Shown here piece by piece: positions 27,261-35,597 of a stretch of DNA of 64,000 nucleotides (position 1 is the first letter of the stretch; every line of letters starts with the position of its first letter). The stretch comes from Halalkalicoccus sp. CGA53 (GTDB taxonomy: Archaea; Halobacteriota; Halobacteria; Halobacteriales; Halalkalicoccaceae). The position numbers were made by a program, and so were the translations under genes. The stretch is taken from positions 2,666,001 to 2,730,000 of the forward strand of contig NZ_CP144125.1 of the NCBI RefSeq assembly GCF_036429475.1, written 5' to 3'. The notes under the pieces are model-generated. The model made no database searches. It was not told the origin of the DNA and saw only the letters and a program-made list of their open reading frames with translations.

Positions 27261-28957
27261 GGGTAGGGGTGTGGCTCGCGGTCGAGTCGCGGCTCGAAGC
27301 CCATCGTCTCCGGCACCTCGCGAGCACGCTCGGCGAAGACCGGCTCGCTCGTGAACAGCGGCTGTGCCTCGGGGATCATCACCCGGACGGCCTCGAAGCC
27401 GAGCGACCGGACGTCACGCGGGGTCACCGAAGCGACGTACGGCGTCAGCCCGGCCTCGACGACCCCCTCGACGACCGACTCGAGTTCCCCCGCTCCCTCC
27501 GGAACCTCGGCCGGCCCGACGTCCGTCGCCGAGACGGTGGGTTCCGCCGAGACGAACCCCCTCGCTGCCTCGGGAAACGAAGCGTACTCGCCGATCCAGG
27601 CCGACTGCTCGTTCGCCCGCTCCTCGCCCATCGCCCGGAGTTCGGTCCAGTTCTGGAGCGCCTCCGAGAGCGCCGACCGAGCGGCCGAGACGGCGTCGAG
27701 ATCCGCGGCGGAGCCGACGGCGAACCGGGGCCAGCCTTCCTCCCGGTGGACTGCGACCGCCACGACGGGGACGTCGACGTCCATCGTGACGAGCAGCGCC
27801 GTCGTCCCGAGGTCCTCGCTCCGTGCCCGCCGCGAGAGCGTCTCGTACCCCTCGTGGTCCACGTCGAGTGCGAGCGGGTCGGCCGTCGAGTACCACGAGA
27901 GCATCGTCGCGTCCCGTTCGATCACCTCGTAGAGCCCCGAGAGCGTCGCTTCGACCGGCGAGCTCCCCAGGCCGAGACCGGTCGTGATCGCCCCGCCGAA
28001 CCGGCGTTCGGGGGGCGGGAACTGGACGAACTCCGCGGGGAGGCGAACCAGCTCGCCCGTATCGAGGCGCTCGCCCGTGACCCAGGGGATCGATTCTTCG
28101 ATCGGTCTCCCACGGACGAACGCCTCGGGGGAGAGCGCACCCTCGGTCTCCGGGACCGTTCCCCGGTCGAACCGCTCGTCGACGTAGACGCCGGCGCTGT
28201 AGCGTTCGAGCGCCTCGCCGAGCGCCTTCATGTAGGCGGCGTCCCAGCCGGCGTCGACGCCCGCCGCCTTCGAGGCGGCACTCGCGTCGCTGAACGGCGT
28301 GGGTCGGAGCGTCGCGAGGTAGTACGGCACCGGATACGACTCCGCCTCACCGATCTCACCGACGAGGCCGACCCGGGGGTCGACCGCGCGTTCGGCCCGC
28401 GCGATCGACTCCTCGACCGACCTCGCTTCGTACCGATCGAACTCGACCTGGGATGGCTCGGACTCACACGCACAGCCCGGTGCGGGGAGGAGCCGTCTCG
28501 TGGTGTACGGCACCTCGATCAGCCCACCGAGGAGGTCGGACTCGCCCCTGGAGAGCACGGTCACGAGCTCTCTCCCCGCGAGCGCACCGCCGAATCGGAC
28601 GGCGCTCCGGTCGGCGCGTGCCTCCTCCGCTCGGTCCGGGTCGCTCGCCGAGACTCTGGTTCGCAGGCAGTCGTAACAGCCGGTTTCGGGGGTGTAGCCG
28701 GCGACGGCCACGTCGACGCCGTCGAGCGGGATACCGCCGACGCCGCCGATCTCGATCGAGATCCAGGGTGTCCCCGAGCGTCTCGTGACTTCGTTCGCCC
28801 GCGAGAGCGTCTCGCTCCCCGCGAGCGCGACGACGACCGAGAGATCCGTCGATGGAAGCTCGCCGATCGGGATCGACGCCACGGAGACGTCCGTGTCCGA
28901 GAGCGCTGCGCGGACCGCCTCGGCGGCGGGGCCACTCCCTACGAGGCCTACGTTCAT
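27257..28957 (-). CDS. YcaO cyclodehydratase fused to E1-like leader-binding domain
   Basis: 566 residues. Residues 1-170 look like the E1-like/Ocin-ThiF partner of TOMM (thiazole/oxazole peptide) biosynthesis: a nucleotide-fold start GLVGSGPAAEAV and a zinc tetrad C94-x2-C97 (CYDC) with C162-x-C164 (CAC). From about residue 190 the YcaO domain follows, with ATP-site acidic motifs ALGEALERYSAG and YEVIERDATML, QNWTELRAM, and a C-terminal PHPYP, which fits the PxPxP end of azoline-forming YcaO enzymes. The expected reaction is ATP-dependent backbone cyclodehydration of Cys/Ser/Thr in a peptide. No precursor peptide or dehydrogenase gene was recognised nearby, so the substrate may be encoded elsewhere or be a housekeeping protein. 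Confidence 0.85.
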   Translation of the reverse strand: MNVGLVGSGPAAEAVRAALSDTDVSVASIPIGELPSTDLSVVVALAGSETLSRANEVTRRSGTPWISIEIGGVGGIPLDGVDVAVAGYTPETGCYDCLRTRVSASDPDRAEEARADRSAVRFGGALAGRELVTVLSRGESDLLGGLIEVPYTTRRLLPAPGCACESEPSQVEFDRYEARSVEESIARAERAVDPRVGLVGEIGEAESYPVPYYLATLRPTPFSDASAASKAAGVDAGWDAAYMKALGEALERYSAGVYVDERFDRGTVPETEGALSPEAFVRGRPIEESIPWVTGERLDTGELVRLPAEFVQFPPPERRFGGAITTGLGLGSSPVEATLSGLYEVIERDATMLSWYSTADPLALDVDHEGYETLSRRARSEDLGTTALLVTMDVDVPVVAVAVHREEGWPRFAVGSAADLDAVSAARSALSEALQNWTELRAMGEERANEQSAWIGEYASFPEAARGFVSAEPTVSATDVGPAEVPEGAGELESVVEGVVEAGLTPYVASVTPRDVRSLGFEAVRVMIPEAQPLFTSEPVFAERAREVPETMGFEPRLDREPHPYP

Positions 28958-28991
28958 ACGCCGACCGACGCGAGCCGGCAGCTAAAAGACC

Positions 28992-29807
28992 CTAGTTCAG
29001 CAGCGTCTGTGCGACGCTCGCGAGCTGGTCGGCGTCGGCCTCCCGCAGGCGGTCGTCGCCGAACTTCAGACGGAGACGCGGTCGGCCGACGTCGATCGGG
29101 ACCTTCTCGGTGTCGATCAGGCCCATGTCCTCCAGCCGGGTCTTCGTGCGGGAGAACGTCGCCTTCGACGCGATGCCGACGTCCTCGCCCCACTTCGAGA
29201 TGTCGTAGAGCAGCACCTCGTTCTTCGCGGCGACCAGCAGGCTGATCGTCACCTCGTCGAGGCCCTCGCCGTCGCCGCGGGCGGTCTGGAGCGATCCGAG
29301 CACGCTCGTAAAGTCCGTCTCGACGTCCTCGCCGATCTCCTCGGAGAGCGTCGTCTTCACGGCAGAGAGCGGCGGGGTGCGGAGCCTGAACTCCTCGGCG
29401 TCGTCCCAGCGCGTCGAGTAGGCGTCGTACGCCGCCTCGACGAACGCCTCGTCGGTGCTGGTCAGCCCGGCCATCGCGTCGCCGACGTCGATCAGCGCGA
29501 CGACGAGCTCGGGGGTGACCAGCAGCGAGTTCTCGCTGCCGTCGGCGAGCGTCCGCAGCGCGAGGCGGTCGTCGCTGATCAGGTCGGCGGCGTTCGAGGC
29601 GACGAGGAAGTCGCCCATCACCGCTTTCAGCACGCTCTCGTCGCCCAGCAGTCGGATCTGTGGTACCGATTCGGCGTCGGTCGCGACGTCGATCAGCTCC
29701 TCGAGCGTCGTCGCCGAGGGGTTGACGACGATCAGCTCGTCGTCGACCGCCTCGAGCACCGTTTCGAGGATATCTTCTTCGTTTTCATCGAGTAAATTTG
29801 AATCCAT
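28992..29807 (-). CDS. tbsP: TbsP-like transcriptional regulator (DUF5821)
   Basis: 271 residues from the ATG at 29807. The N-terminal two thirds form an acidic alpha/beta domain (LIVVNPSATTLEELIDVA, IRLLGDESVLKAVMGDF). The C-terminal third is a winged helix (VTISLLVAAKNEVLLYDISK, ATFSRTKTRLEDMGLIDTEK). This matches what I recall of TbsP, described in Haloferax as a regulator of gluconeogenic genes that acts alongside TrmB; the name rests on that recollection. The promoter is AT-rich with a TACTTATAC box 22-30 bases before the start, so the message is probably leaderless. The upstream CHAT gene ends 95 bases away on the same strand. Confidence 0.75.
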   Translation of the reverse strand: MDSNLLDENEEDILETVLEAVDDELIVVNPSATTLEELIDVATDAESVPQIRLLGDESVLKAVMGDFLVASNAADLISDDRLALRTLADGSENSLLVTPELVVALIDVGDAMAGLTSTDEAFVEAAYDAYSTRWDDAEEFRLRTPPLSAVKTTLSEEIGEDVETDFTSVLGSLQTARGDGEGLDEVTISLLVAAKNEVLLYDISKWGEDVGIASKATFSRTKTRLEDMGLIDTEKVPIDVGRPRLRLKFGDDRLREADADQLASVAQTLLN

Positions 29808-29828
29808 TCTCCTGCGGGTACAATACAC

Positions 29829-29837
29829 GTATAAGTA
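29829..29837 (-). promoter_or_regulatory. TATA box of the TbsP-like gene
   Basis: The coding-strand sequence TACTTATAC inside an AT-rich tract (29821-29850), 22-30 bases before the ATG at 29807, gives the usual spacing for a leaderless haloarchaeal transcript. Confidence 0.6.
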
Positions 29838-29902
29838 TTTATTTTTATCGGTGCGGGTGTAGCCGCATCAGCCCCCGAGAGCCGCTCGGAGGGCCGATTC
29901 CG

Positions 29903-31927
29903 TCATATCCGATCGCTTATCTCTCCGACGAGATCGGCCGGCCAGCGGAACGTCCCGTCGTGGATAACCGGGAGCGACGTCGCCGATAACGTCGAGAGAA
30001 GTCCCGCCCTGCCGGTCGTCCACTCAAGCCCGGATTCCGACAGGTCCGCCGACGGAAGGCGGAAACTGGAGCTGTCGACGGCGGTGCCGACCGCCGTCGA
30101 GATGGCGGGTTCGTACGTCACCGCGTAGCTCCCGTCGCCGAGGGGGTCGACGTGGAGCACGCCGGTCTCACCGGTGGACCCGGTCAGCGCGTGGGTCCCG
30201 TCGCCGACGACGGCGTAGTTCTTCCCCATCATGATCCGTCGCCGGGCGAGTTGCATCGCCTGGTCGATCGAGAAGCCATAGACGAGCAGCCGCGCGAACG
30301 TCGTTCCGACGGTGACCGCCTGTTCGTTGAGCACCGCAGAGAACGTCACGCCGCCCGCGATGCTCCCGCGTTCGATCAGCCACCGGCCCTCCTCGAAGCT
30401 CCCGCAGGCGTTCAGGAAGAACGTCTCGGCGTTCGACTCGGAGAGCGTCGACAGTGGGAGGTGACCGTCCGAACAGCGAAGCCCCTCTCGCTCGCAGTGG
30501 CCGATGTAGTGGACGAACGTGCTCGGACGTTCGAACACCCGCGCGAGCTCCTCTCGCGTGAGCGCGTCGTGGACGGTCACCTCGACCGGGAGTCGATCGG
30601 CCTGGCTCTCGTAGATCTCGACGGCCTCCGCGACCTCCGCGGCCATCTCCGGGTCGTTGCCGACGACGACGAACGAGAGCCGGTCGTCGGCCCGGTCGAT
30701 CGAGAGCGCGTTCTCGAACGCGTCGGTCGAGGCGTGGAAGACGTCGATCGGTATCTCCTCCCCGAACCAGGCGTGCGAGCGGCCCGCGCCGAGCATCGGA
30801 GTGACGACGTCGACGGAGGCGACCTCGCTCTGACGCCGGAAGAAGTCGGTCAGCGACCGCTGGAGTAGCTCCTTGCTGTCGAGCGGCCCGACCCTCGGGC
30901 TGTGGACGAGACTCATCCGGTCGAGGAGGTGGCTCAACGCCTCGACCCGCTCTACCTCCGGGGGGAGGTACGACGAGACGGGCCACTCCGCGGGTTCGAC
31001 TCCGCCCTCCGGGACCGAGAGATAGGTTTCAAGGCGCGCTACGGGTGACAGACGCCTCACCGAGCGTGGGTCGAGATCCAGTCCGTCGAGGTCGGTCCCC
31101 GGAAAGGGGTCGATCGACCTGACGAGCCCGTCGAGGTGGACCAGCCGTGCGAGCAGCGACGCGACGGCCGATTCGAGCTCGTCGGCCGGTCCGAGCGGGT
31201 GGTCGATCCGCCCGTCGGTCGATCGGATCGTGGGCTCGCCGACCGGGGCGACGCGTACCCGTGCCTGGAGGTAGTACGCGAGCGGTGCGAGCGTGTAGAG
31301 GGTCCCGACGTCCCCGGGGACGTGGAGTTCGATTCCGGTGTCGTGGGTGGTCGACTCGACCGATTCGGGGACCTCGGTCCGCTCCCCGAGGACCACCCTT
31401 GGTGGGTGACCACGGAGCGCCGGGAGCGACTTCGCGGGTCGGCTCGTCTCGATCCGACAGTGGAGATGCGAGAGCGCGCACGCGAGACCCTCCACCGTCG
31501 GGGCGACCGTGATCGTCGCGTCGGGTCGGTCCCGGACGCCCCTGAAGCCGAGGGTGACGTGCCGCGGTTCGTCGAACGAGAGCGAGAGCGCCTCGCCGGG
31601 CGCGCTGACCGTCGCCGCACCCTCGAAGCGGACCGCCGTCGGGATCGGGGCGTCCACGTCGAGGAGGTACGGTTTCGGGGGCAGCGCGTGGTGTGAGTGG
31701 TGATCGACCGGGAACCGATCGGTGCCGCCGTAGCAGCTGGTCGCCGCGAGCGGCCCCAGGACCGAGAGCCGCGTCGTCCGCCCGGTGACGGTCACGTCGG
31801 CCGGTCTGGGGAACGTTCGCTGGCGCTGTGGCGACGCCGCGGTCCAGTCGGGCGAGACGACCTCGAGCGTTACGGATCCCCGATCCGAGACCCGGAGCCC
31901 CGTCGCCGTCGCCTCCCAGTCGATCAT
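29903..31927 (-). CDS. CHAT-domain (caspase-like) protein, first paralogue
   Basis: 674 residues. Residues 1-410 form an acidic beta-rich region without a known family but shared with the protein at 58001 (for example LRGHPPRVVL, TLAPLAYYLQA and the AGRSHAWFGEEIPI segment). The C-terminal part is a CHAT protease domain: the catalytic His in FVHYIGHCEREG (H477) and Cys in TFFLNACGSFEEG (C508), with GGVTFSAVLNEQAVTVGTTF after it. No membrane helix is present. It probably cleaves a protein target on an activating signal. A TATA-like CATATAAGACC near 31955-31964 supports a start at or near 31927. It lies upstream of the TbsP-like gene on the same strand. Confidence 0.82.
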   Translation of the reverse strand: MIDWEATATGLRVSDRGSVTLEVVSPDWTAASPQRQRTFPRPADVTVTGRTTRLSVLGPLAATSCYGGTDRFPVDHHSHHALPPKPYLLDVDAPIPTAVRFEGAATVSAPGEALSLSFDEPRHVTLGFRGVRDRPDATITVAPTVEGLACALSHLHCRIETSRPAKSLPALRGHPPRVVLGERTEVPESVESTTHDTGIELHVPGDVGTLYTLAPLAYYLQARVRVAPVGEPTIRSTDGRIDHPLGPADELESAVASLLARLVHLDGLVRSIDPFPGTDLDGLDLDPRSVRRLSPVARLETYLSVPEGGVEPAEWPVSSYLPPEVERVEALSHLLDRMSLVHSPRVGPLDSKELLQRSLTDFFRRQSEVASVDVVTPMLGAGRSHAWFGEEIPIDVFHASTDAFENALSIDRADDRLSFVVVGNDPEMAAEVAEAVEIYESQADRLPVEVTVHDALTREELARVFERPSTFVHYIGHCEREGLRCSDGHLPLSTLSESNAETFFLNACGSFEEGRWLIERGSIAGGVTFSAVLNEQAVTVGTTFARLLVYGFSIDQAMQLARRRIMMGKNYAVVGDGTHALTGSTGETGVLHVDPLGDGSYAVTYEPAISTAVGTAVDSSSFRLPSADLSESGLEWTTGRAGLLSTLSATSLPVIHDGTFRWPADLVGEISDRI

Positions 31928-32032
31928 ATGACGACATGGTAAACTCTTCTCCAGGTCTTATATGTGTGTCGCTAGCGCACTCCGCTGTCCGTCCATCGGT
32001 AGCTTTTACCCCGCGCTGGCCGACCCACTCGC

Positions 32033-33280
32033 ATGAACCACGACGCGGTACGCGCCGTCGATCCAGCGGCGGCGGACGCCCTGGAGGCGGAGGTCGAACG
32101 GCAACGGTCGGGTCTCCAGATGATCGCCAGCGAGAACCACGTCTCGCCCGCCGTCATGGACGCGCAGCGAAGCGTGCTCACGAACAAGTACGCCGAGGGC
32201 TACCCCGGAAAGCGCTACTACGCGGGCTGCGACCACGCCGACGAGATCGAGCGTCTCGCGATCGAACGCGCGAAGGAGCTCTGGGGCGCCGACCACGTCA
32301 ACGTCCAGCCACACAGCGGCACACAGGCGAACATGGCCGTCTACTTCTCGGTGCTCTCCCCGGGAGACCGGATCCTCTCGCTCGACCTGAACCACGGCGG
32401 CCACCTCAGCCACGGCCACAGGGCGAACTTCGCGGGCAAGCTCTACGAGGTCGAGCAGTACGAAGTCGACCCCGAGACGGGCACCATCGACTACGACGCG
32501 CTCGCGGAACGAGCGGAGGCGTTCACGCCGGACGTGATCGTCTCGGGCTTCTCGGCGTACCCCAGAGCGGTCGACTTCGAGCGGATCCAGGAGACCGCCG
32601 ACGCGGTCGGGGCGTACCACCTCGCGGACATCGCACACATCACGGGGCTCGTCGCCGCGGGCGTCCACCCCTCGCCGGTGGGGATCGCGGACTTCGTCAC
32701 CGGGTCGACGCACAAGACGATCCGCGCGGGCCGCGGCGGCATCGTCATGTGCGACGAGGAGTACGCCGACGCCGTCGACGCGGCGGTCTTCCCCGGCGCG
32801 CAGGGCGGCCCCCTCATGCACAACGTCGCCGGCAAGGCCGTCGGCTTCGAGGAGGCGTTACAACCCGACTTCCGCGAGTACGCCGAGGCGGTCGTCGCGA
32901 ACGCCCGCGCGCTGGGCGAGTCGCTCGCCGACCGCGGGTTCAAACTCGTCTCCGGCGGCACCGACACCCACCTGATCCTCGTCGACCTCAGGGAGTCACA
33001 CCCCGAGGTCACGGGCGGCGAGGCCGAGGAAGCGCTCGAATCGGTCGGGATCGTCCTGAACAAGAACACCGTCCCCGCCGAGAGCCGGAGCCCGTTCAAC
33101 CCGAGCGGGATCCGGGCGGGGACCGCGGCGCTCACCTCCCGCGGGTTCGACGAGGCCGACTGCCGGACGGTCGGCGACCTGATCGCCAGCGTGATCGAGA
33201 ACCTGGAGGACGAGGCCGTCCACGAGGAGGTCGCGAGCGAGGTCGAGACGCTCTGTGCGGCGAACCCGCTCTACGAGTGA
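32033..33280 (+). CDS. glyA: Serine hydroxymethyltransferase
   Basis: 415 residues, the normal SHMT length. It shows LQMIASENHVSPAVMDAQRS, NKYAEGYPGKRYY, VNVQPHSGTQANMAVY, the PLP-lysine motif TGSTHKTIRAGRGG (Lys about residue 227) and GGTDTHLILVDL. It interconverts serine and glycine with transfer of a one-carbon unit to a folate or pterin carrier in the cytoplasm. A GCTTTTACC element at 32004-32012 lies about 27 bases before the ATG, so the mRNA is probably leaderless. Its last ten bases overlap the convergent membrane protein gene. Confidence 0.97.
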   Translation: MNHDAVRAVDPAAADALEAEVERQRSGLQMIASENHVSPAVMDAQRSVLTNKYAEGYPGKRYYAGCDHADEIERLAIERAKELWGADHVNVQPHSGTQANMAVYFSVLSPGDRILSLDLNHGGHLSHGHRANFAGKLYEVEQYEVDPETGTIDYDALAERAEAFTPDVIVSGFSAYPRAVDFERIQETADAVGAYHLADIAHITGLVAAGVHPSPVGIADFVTGSTHKTIRAGRGGIVMCDEEYADAVDAAVFPGAQGGPLMHNVAGKAVGFEEALQPDFREYAEAVVANARALGESLADRGFKLVSGGTDTHLILVDLRESHPEVTGGEAEEALESVGIVLNKNTVPAESRSPFNPSGIRAGTAALTSRGFDEADCRTVGDLIASVIENLEDEAVHEEVASEVETLCAANPLYE

Positions 33281-33816
33281 TCCTCCTCGTAGCCGTACTC
33301 CCGCTCGGGATCGCTTACGCCCTCGGTCCGGGAGCCGACCCAGGCACCGAGCGCGAGCCCGTAGACGAGGTGTGCGGCGTGAAAGAGCGCGAGCTCGTCC
33401 GGGTCGAGTTCGATGTCCAGTAACGACTTGAGCATCACCTGCGAGCCGAACGCGGAGAGCCCCATCCCGAAGACGGCGCCCCAGACCAGCCCGCGCTGTT
33501 CGGGTTCGATCGAACGTTCGGCGGTGAGCAGCGAGAACAGCCCGCCGAAGACGGCACCCGCGCCGATCCCGTAGCCGGCGTGGAGCAACAGTCCGATCAG
33601 GGGGTAGTCCTCCGGCTCCCCGTTCCCCACGTACCGCGCCCAGAAGTTCGCCGACGGCGGCAGCGAGCGGAGCAACGGCAACCGGAACGCCGTCATGACG
33701 AACGTGGCGACGGCGCCGCCCTGTACCCCTCGGGCGATCGTTCCGGGGAGCGACGCTCGGCCCCCGGAACCCGCTGGCTCGCGATCCGATCCGATCGACG
33801 GGATGAGGTCGGTCAT
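33271..33816 (-). CDS. Four-helix membrane protein, conserved haloarchaeal type
   Basis: 181 residues. After a polar N-terminus of about 25 residues there are four hydrophobic segments (about 26-47, 74-98, 108-127 and 142-160) rich in Gly and Ala, with histidines at helix edges (LLLHAGYGIGAG and FHAAHLVYGLALG). The pattern resembles haloarchaeal DUF1440/DUF6789-like proteins, but the family is uncertain. The C-terminus is acidic. Its stop overlaps the glyA stop region by ten bases on the opposite strand. Confidence 0.7.
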   Translation of the reverse strand: MTDLIPSIGSDREPAGSGGRASLPGTIARGVQGGAVATFVMTAFRLPLLRSLPPSANFWARYVGNGEPEDYPLIGLLLHAGYGIGAGAVFGGLFSLLTAERSIEPEQRGLVWGAVFGMGLSAFGSQVMLKSLLDIELDPDELALFHAAHLVYGLALGAWVGSRTEGVSDPEREYGYEEDHS

Positions 33817-33899
33817 CGTCGCCCGTTTTCCCGTACAGCACTTAACTTCGTCCCCGGCAGCGCCTTCGGTACCGAAACCGGGACCGATACCGCGGGGCG

Positions 33900-34631
33900 T
33901 CAGACGATGCGATCGAGGCGCTCTTCGGCTCGCAGAAGCGCGGCCTCGTCCTCCTCGGTCAGATACCGCGTGAGGTCCCGGACCGCCTCGACGAGTCGGT
34001 CACCGGTGTCCGGATCGACCTCGCCGTCGAGCGCCTCGATCCGGCGACGGTGATCGCCGATCCGGCCGAGCAGTTCGTCGACCTCGACCGCTCCCCCCTG
34101 CTCGTCGAGCCACCGGCGAAGGTCGCGACGGTACTCCTCGACCGCGCTCGCGCACGCGAGACCGCGTGCGTGGTACATCGACTCCGGTACCTCCTCCACG
34201 GACGGTCGGTCGCCACGGTCGGCACCCCGTAGAAGCGAGAGGAGGTAGTACTCCTCCATGTCCTCGGCACCCGAGAACCGTTCCGGCCGGATCGAACGGT
34301 CGTAGCCCTCGATCGCGTAGCGAAGCTCCGTCGCTGCGAGGTAGGTCCCGTCGAGGGGGAGCAGGGCGCCGGAGTCGACGAACCCTCGCGCGGTAGTGTA
34401 CTCGCGACAGCGGCGGACGATGTCGCCGGCGACATCCCCGAGCGACTCTCTGTCAAGTCCGGCCCTGATCGGGGTGAGGTCGAACTCGGCGATCCCGTCG
34501 GTGTGGAGCGCCCGTTCGCCGACGCCGGTGCTTCGCATCCCGCCGCAGGACGGACAGCTGATCTCGCCCGTCTCGTAGTACGACCACCGCTCGCCGCAGT
34601 CGGCGCACACGCGACGACCCCTGACCTTCAT
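33900..34631 (-). CDS. Zinc-ribbon protein, DUF7117-like
   Basis: 243 residues from the ATG at 34631. The first 30 residues form a zinc ribbon with CADC and CPSC knuckles (RRVCADCGERWSYYETGE, ISCPSCGGMRS). The rest is helical and acidic (DVAGDIVRRCREYTTARGF, LAATELRYAIEGYD, EEYYLLSLLRGAD, then GRIGDHRRRIEALDGEVDPD). The arrangement fits a haloarchaeal protein family that I recall as DUF7117; function is unknown. The ribbon may bind nucleic acid or a protein. Alternative in-frame starts further upstream give arginine-rich sequence and were rejected. Confidence 0.7.
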   Translation of the reverse strand: MKVRGRRVCADCGERWSYYETGEISCPSCGGMRSTGVGERALHTDGIAEFDLTPIRAGLDRESLGDVAGDIVRRCREYTTARGFVDSGALLPLDGTYLAATELRYAIEGYDRSIRPERFSGAEDMEEYYLLSLLRGADRGDRPSVEEVPESMYHARGLACASAVEEYRRDLRRWLDEQGGAVEVDELLGRIGDHRRRIEALDGEVDPDTGDRLVEAVRDLTRYLTEEDEAALLRAEERLDRIV

Positions 34632-34869
34632 ACCGGTCGTTGGGCGGAGAGCGGGAAAACCTGCACGACCGACGCGGTTCGGACGGACGCGGTCGAACCA
34701 GGTGTAGATCGGGGTCTCCAGACCGAGAGCTCCCGGACCGAGTCTACCGTTCGCAACGGTCCGGGCTCTCCTTCTCGACCGCCAGCTCGAGAGCCGACAG
34801 GTTCTCACGACGTGTGGGCTGGACGGTCGGACCCCGGATTGATCACGTCCCGGCACCTACCCCACACCC

Positions 34870-35016
34870 ATGCGTGACGAGGCCGAGATCAGAGAGCAGT
34901 ACGAGTACCTCGCGGAGCAACTGGAGAGCGACGAGATGAACCACGAGGGCGTGCGGCAGATGTTCACCTACTACAAGCGAGCGCTCGGCTGGACCCTGGA
35001 GGAAGAGCATATCTGA
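34870..35016 (+). CDS. Small acidic helical protein, 48 residues
   Basis: Begins MRDEAEIREQYEYLAEQLES and continues with NHEGVRQMFTYYKRALGW to a glutamate-rich end. The pattern predicts two amphipathic helices. Codon use is strongly GC3-biased, as in real genes here, and the frame is clean. The segment resembles small conserved haloarchaeal proteins. Function is unknown. The 238 bases before it (34632-34869) hold no other gene. Confidence 0.7.
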   Translation: MRDEAEIREQYEYLAEQLESDEMNHEGVRQMFTYYKRALGWTLEEEHI

Positions 35017-35060
35017 GCCCTCGCCGGTACATTTATGTGGGATGCACGTCACTGTGTAGA

Positions 35061-35150
35061 TGACGCTTCGCTTTGGAGGGCCGAAGCGTCAGCGGGGACC
35101 AATTCAGGGCGGCAAGCGCGCACGCGGGACTCTTTTGCCCCGCGTGCGTT
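35061..35150 (+). ncRNA. Candidate structured RNA with two strong hairpins
   Basis: A TATA-like TACATTTATG at 35028-35037 predicts transcription from about 35060. Exactly there begins a 10-bp stem (35061-35070 with 35082-35091, loop 11 bases). It is followed by a second perfect 10-bp stem, CGCACGCGGG (35119-35128) with CCCGCGTGCG (35138-35147). The frame that starts with ATG at 35060 and runs into PadR has poor third-position GC and an arginine-rich product, so coding is unlikely. The 3' end is not defined. It may be an independent RNA or a long structured leader of the PadR gene. The remaining bases to 35257 show no gene. Confidence 0.5.
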
Positions 35151-35212
35151 GCTTCCATTTGCGACCGACCACCGACACGCCGAGCGTTAGGTCCGTAGCC
35201 CGGTTTTCCGGC

Positions 35213-35221
35213 ATACTTATC
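35213..35221 (+). promoter_or_regulatory. Promoter-like TATA element before padR
   Basis: ATACTTATC lies about 40 bases before the PadR start at 35258, giving a predicted leader of about 15 bases. If it is used, PadR is transcribed independently of the hairpin RNA. Confidence 0.5.
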
Positions 35222-35257
35222 AGCCATGAGAGCAAACACCATGCTAGGGGATCCGGG

Positions 35258-35545
35258 ATGTATGACTTAACGGGGTTTCAGCGGGACTTGCTGTACGTGA
35301 TCGCCGGTGAAGAGGAGCCACACGGCCTCGCGATCAAGGAGGAGCTCGAACGCTACTACGAGACCGAGGTCCACCACGGCCGGCTCTATCCGAACCTGGA
35401 CACGCTCGTCGAGAAGGGGCTGGTCGAGAAGGGCGAGCGCGACCGGCGGACGAACTTCTACCGACTCACCGGACGCGGCCATCGGGAGATCGAGGCCAGA
35501 CGGGAGTGGGAGGCACAGTACCTCCCGGGCCTGACGGTCGAGTGA
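35258..35545 (+). CDS. PadR family transcriptional regulator
   Basis: 95 residues, the length of a minimal PadR winged-helix domain. FQRDLLYVIAGEEEPHGLAI, YYETEVHHGRLYPNLDTLVE and KGLVEKGERDRRTNFYRLT match the helix-turn-helix and wing of PadR proteins, which are common as small dimeric regulators in haloarchaea. The longer open frame starting at 35060 passes through the hairpin region and is rejected. It lies 53 bases before the class III aminotransferase gene, which has its own TATA-like element. Confidence 0.9.
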   Translation: MYDLTGFQRDLLYVIAGEEEPHGLAIKEELERYYETEVHHGRLYPNLDTLVEKGLVEKGERDRRTNFYRLTGRGHREIEARREWEAQYLPGLTVE

Positions 35546-35597
35546 GGTTTGCCCGGCGGACGAACCGCTTAACCGACCGCTCTCCGTACGCCGGGTG

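Noticed and set aside
25127-29245. A 1372-codon open frame on the plus strand
   Set aside because: It runs antisense to or out of frame with the small membrane protein, the Tat hydrolase, DUF63, YcaO and TbsP-like genes; it is Arg/Asp/Gly-rich with no domain. Long antisense frames are expected at this GC content.
35033-35242. Minus-strand 69-codon frame over the hairpin region
   Set aside because: Poor third-position GC, no promoter and overlap with a strongly structured segment; an RNA explanation fits better.
35060-35257. N-terminal extension of PadR starting at the ATG at 35060
   Set aside because: Adds 66 Arg-rich residues with non-coding codon bias to a protein that is complete from 35258. 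The possibility of a leaderless start exactly at the predicted transcription start was considered.
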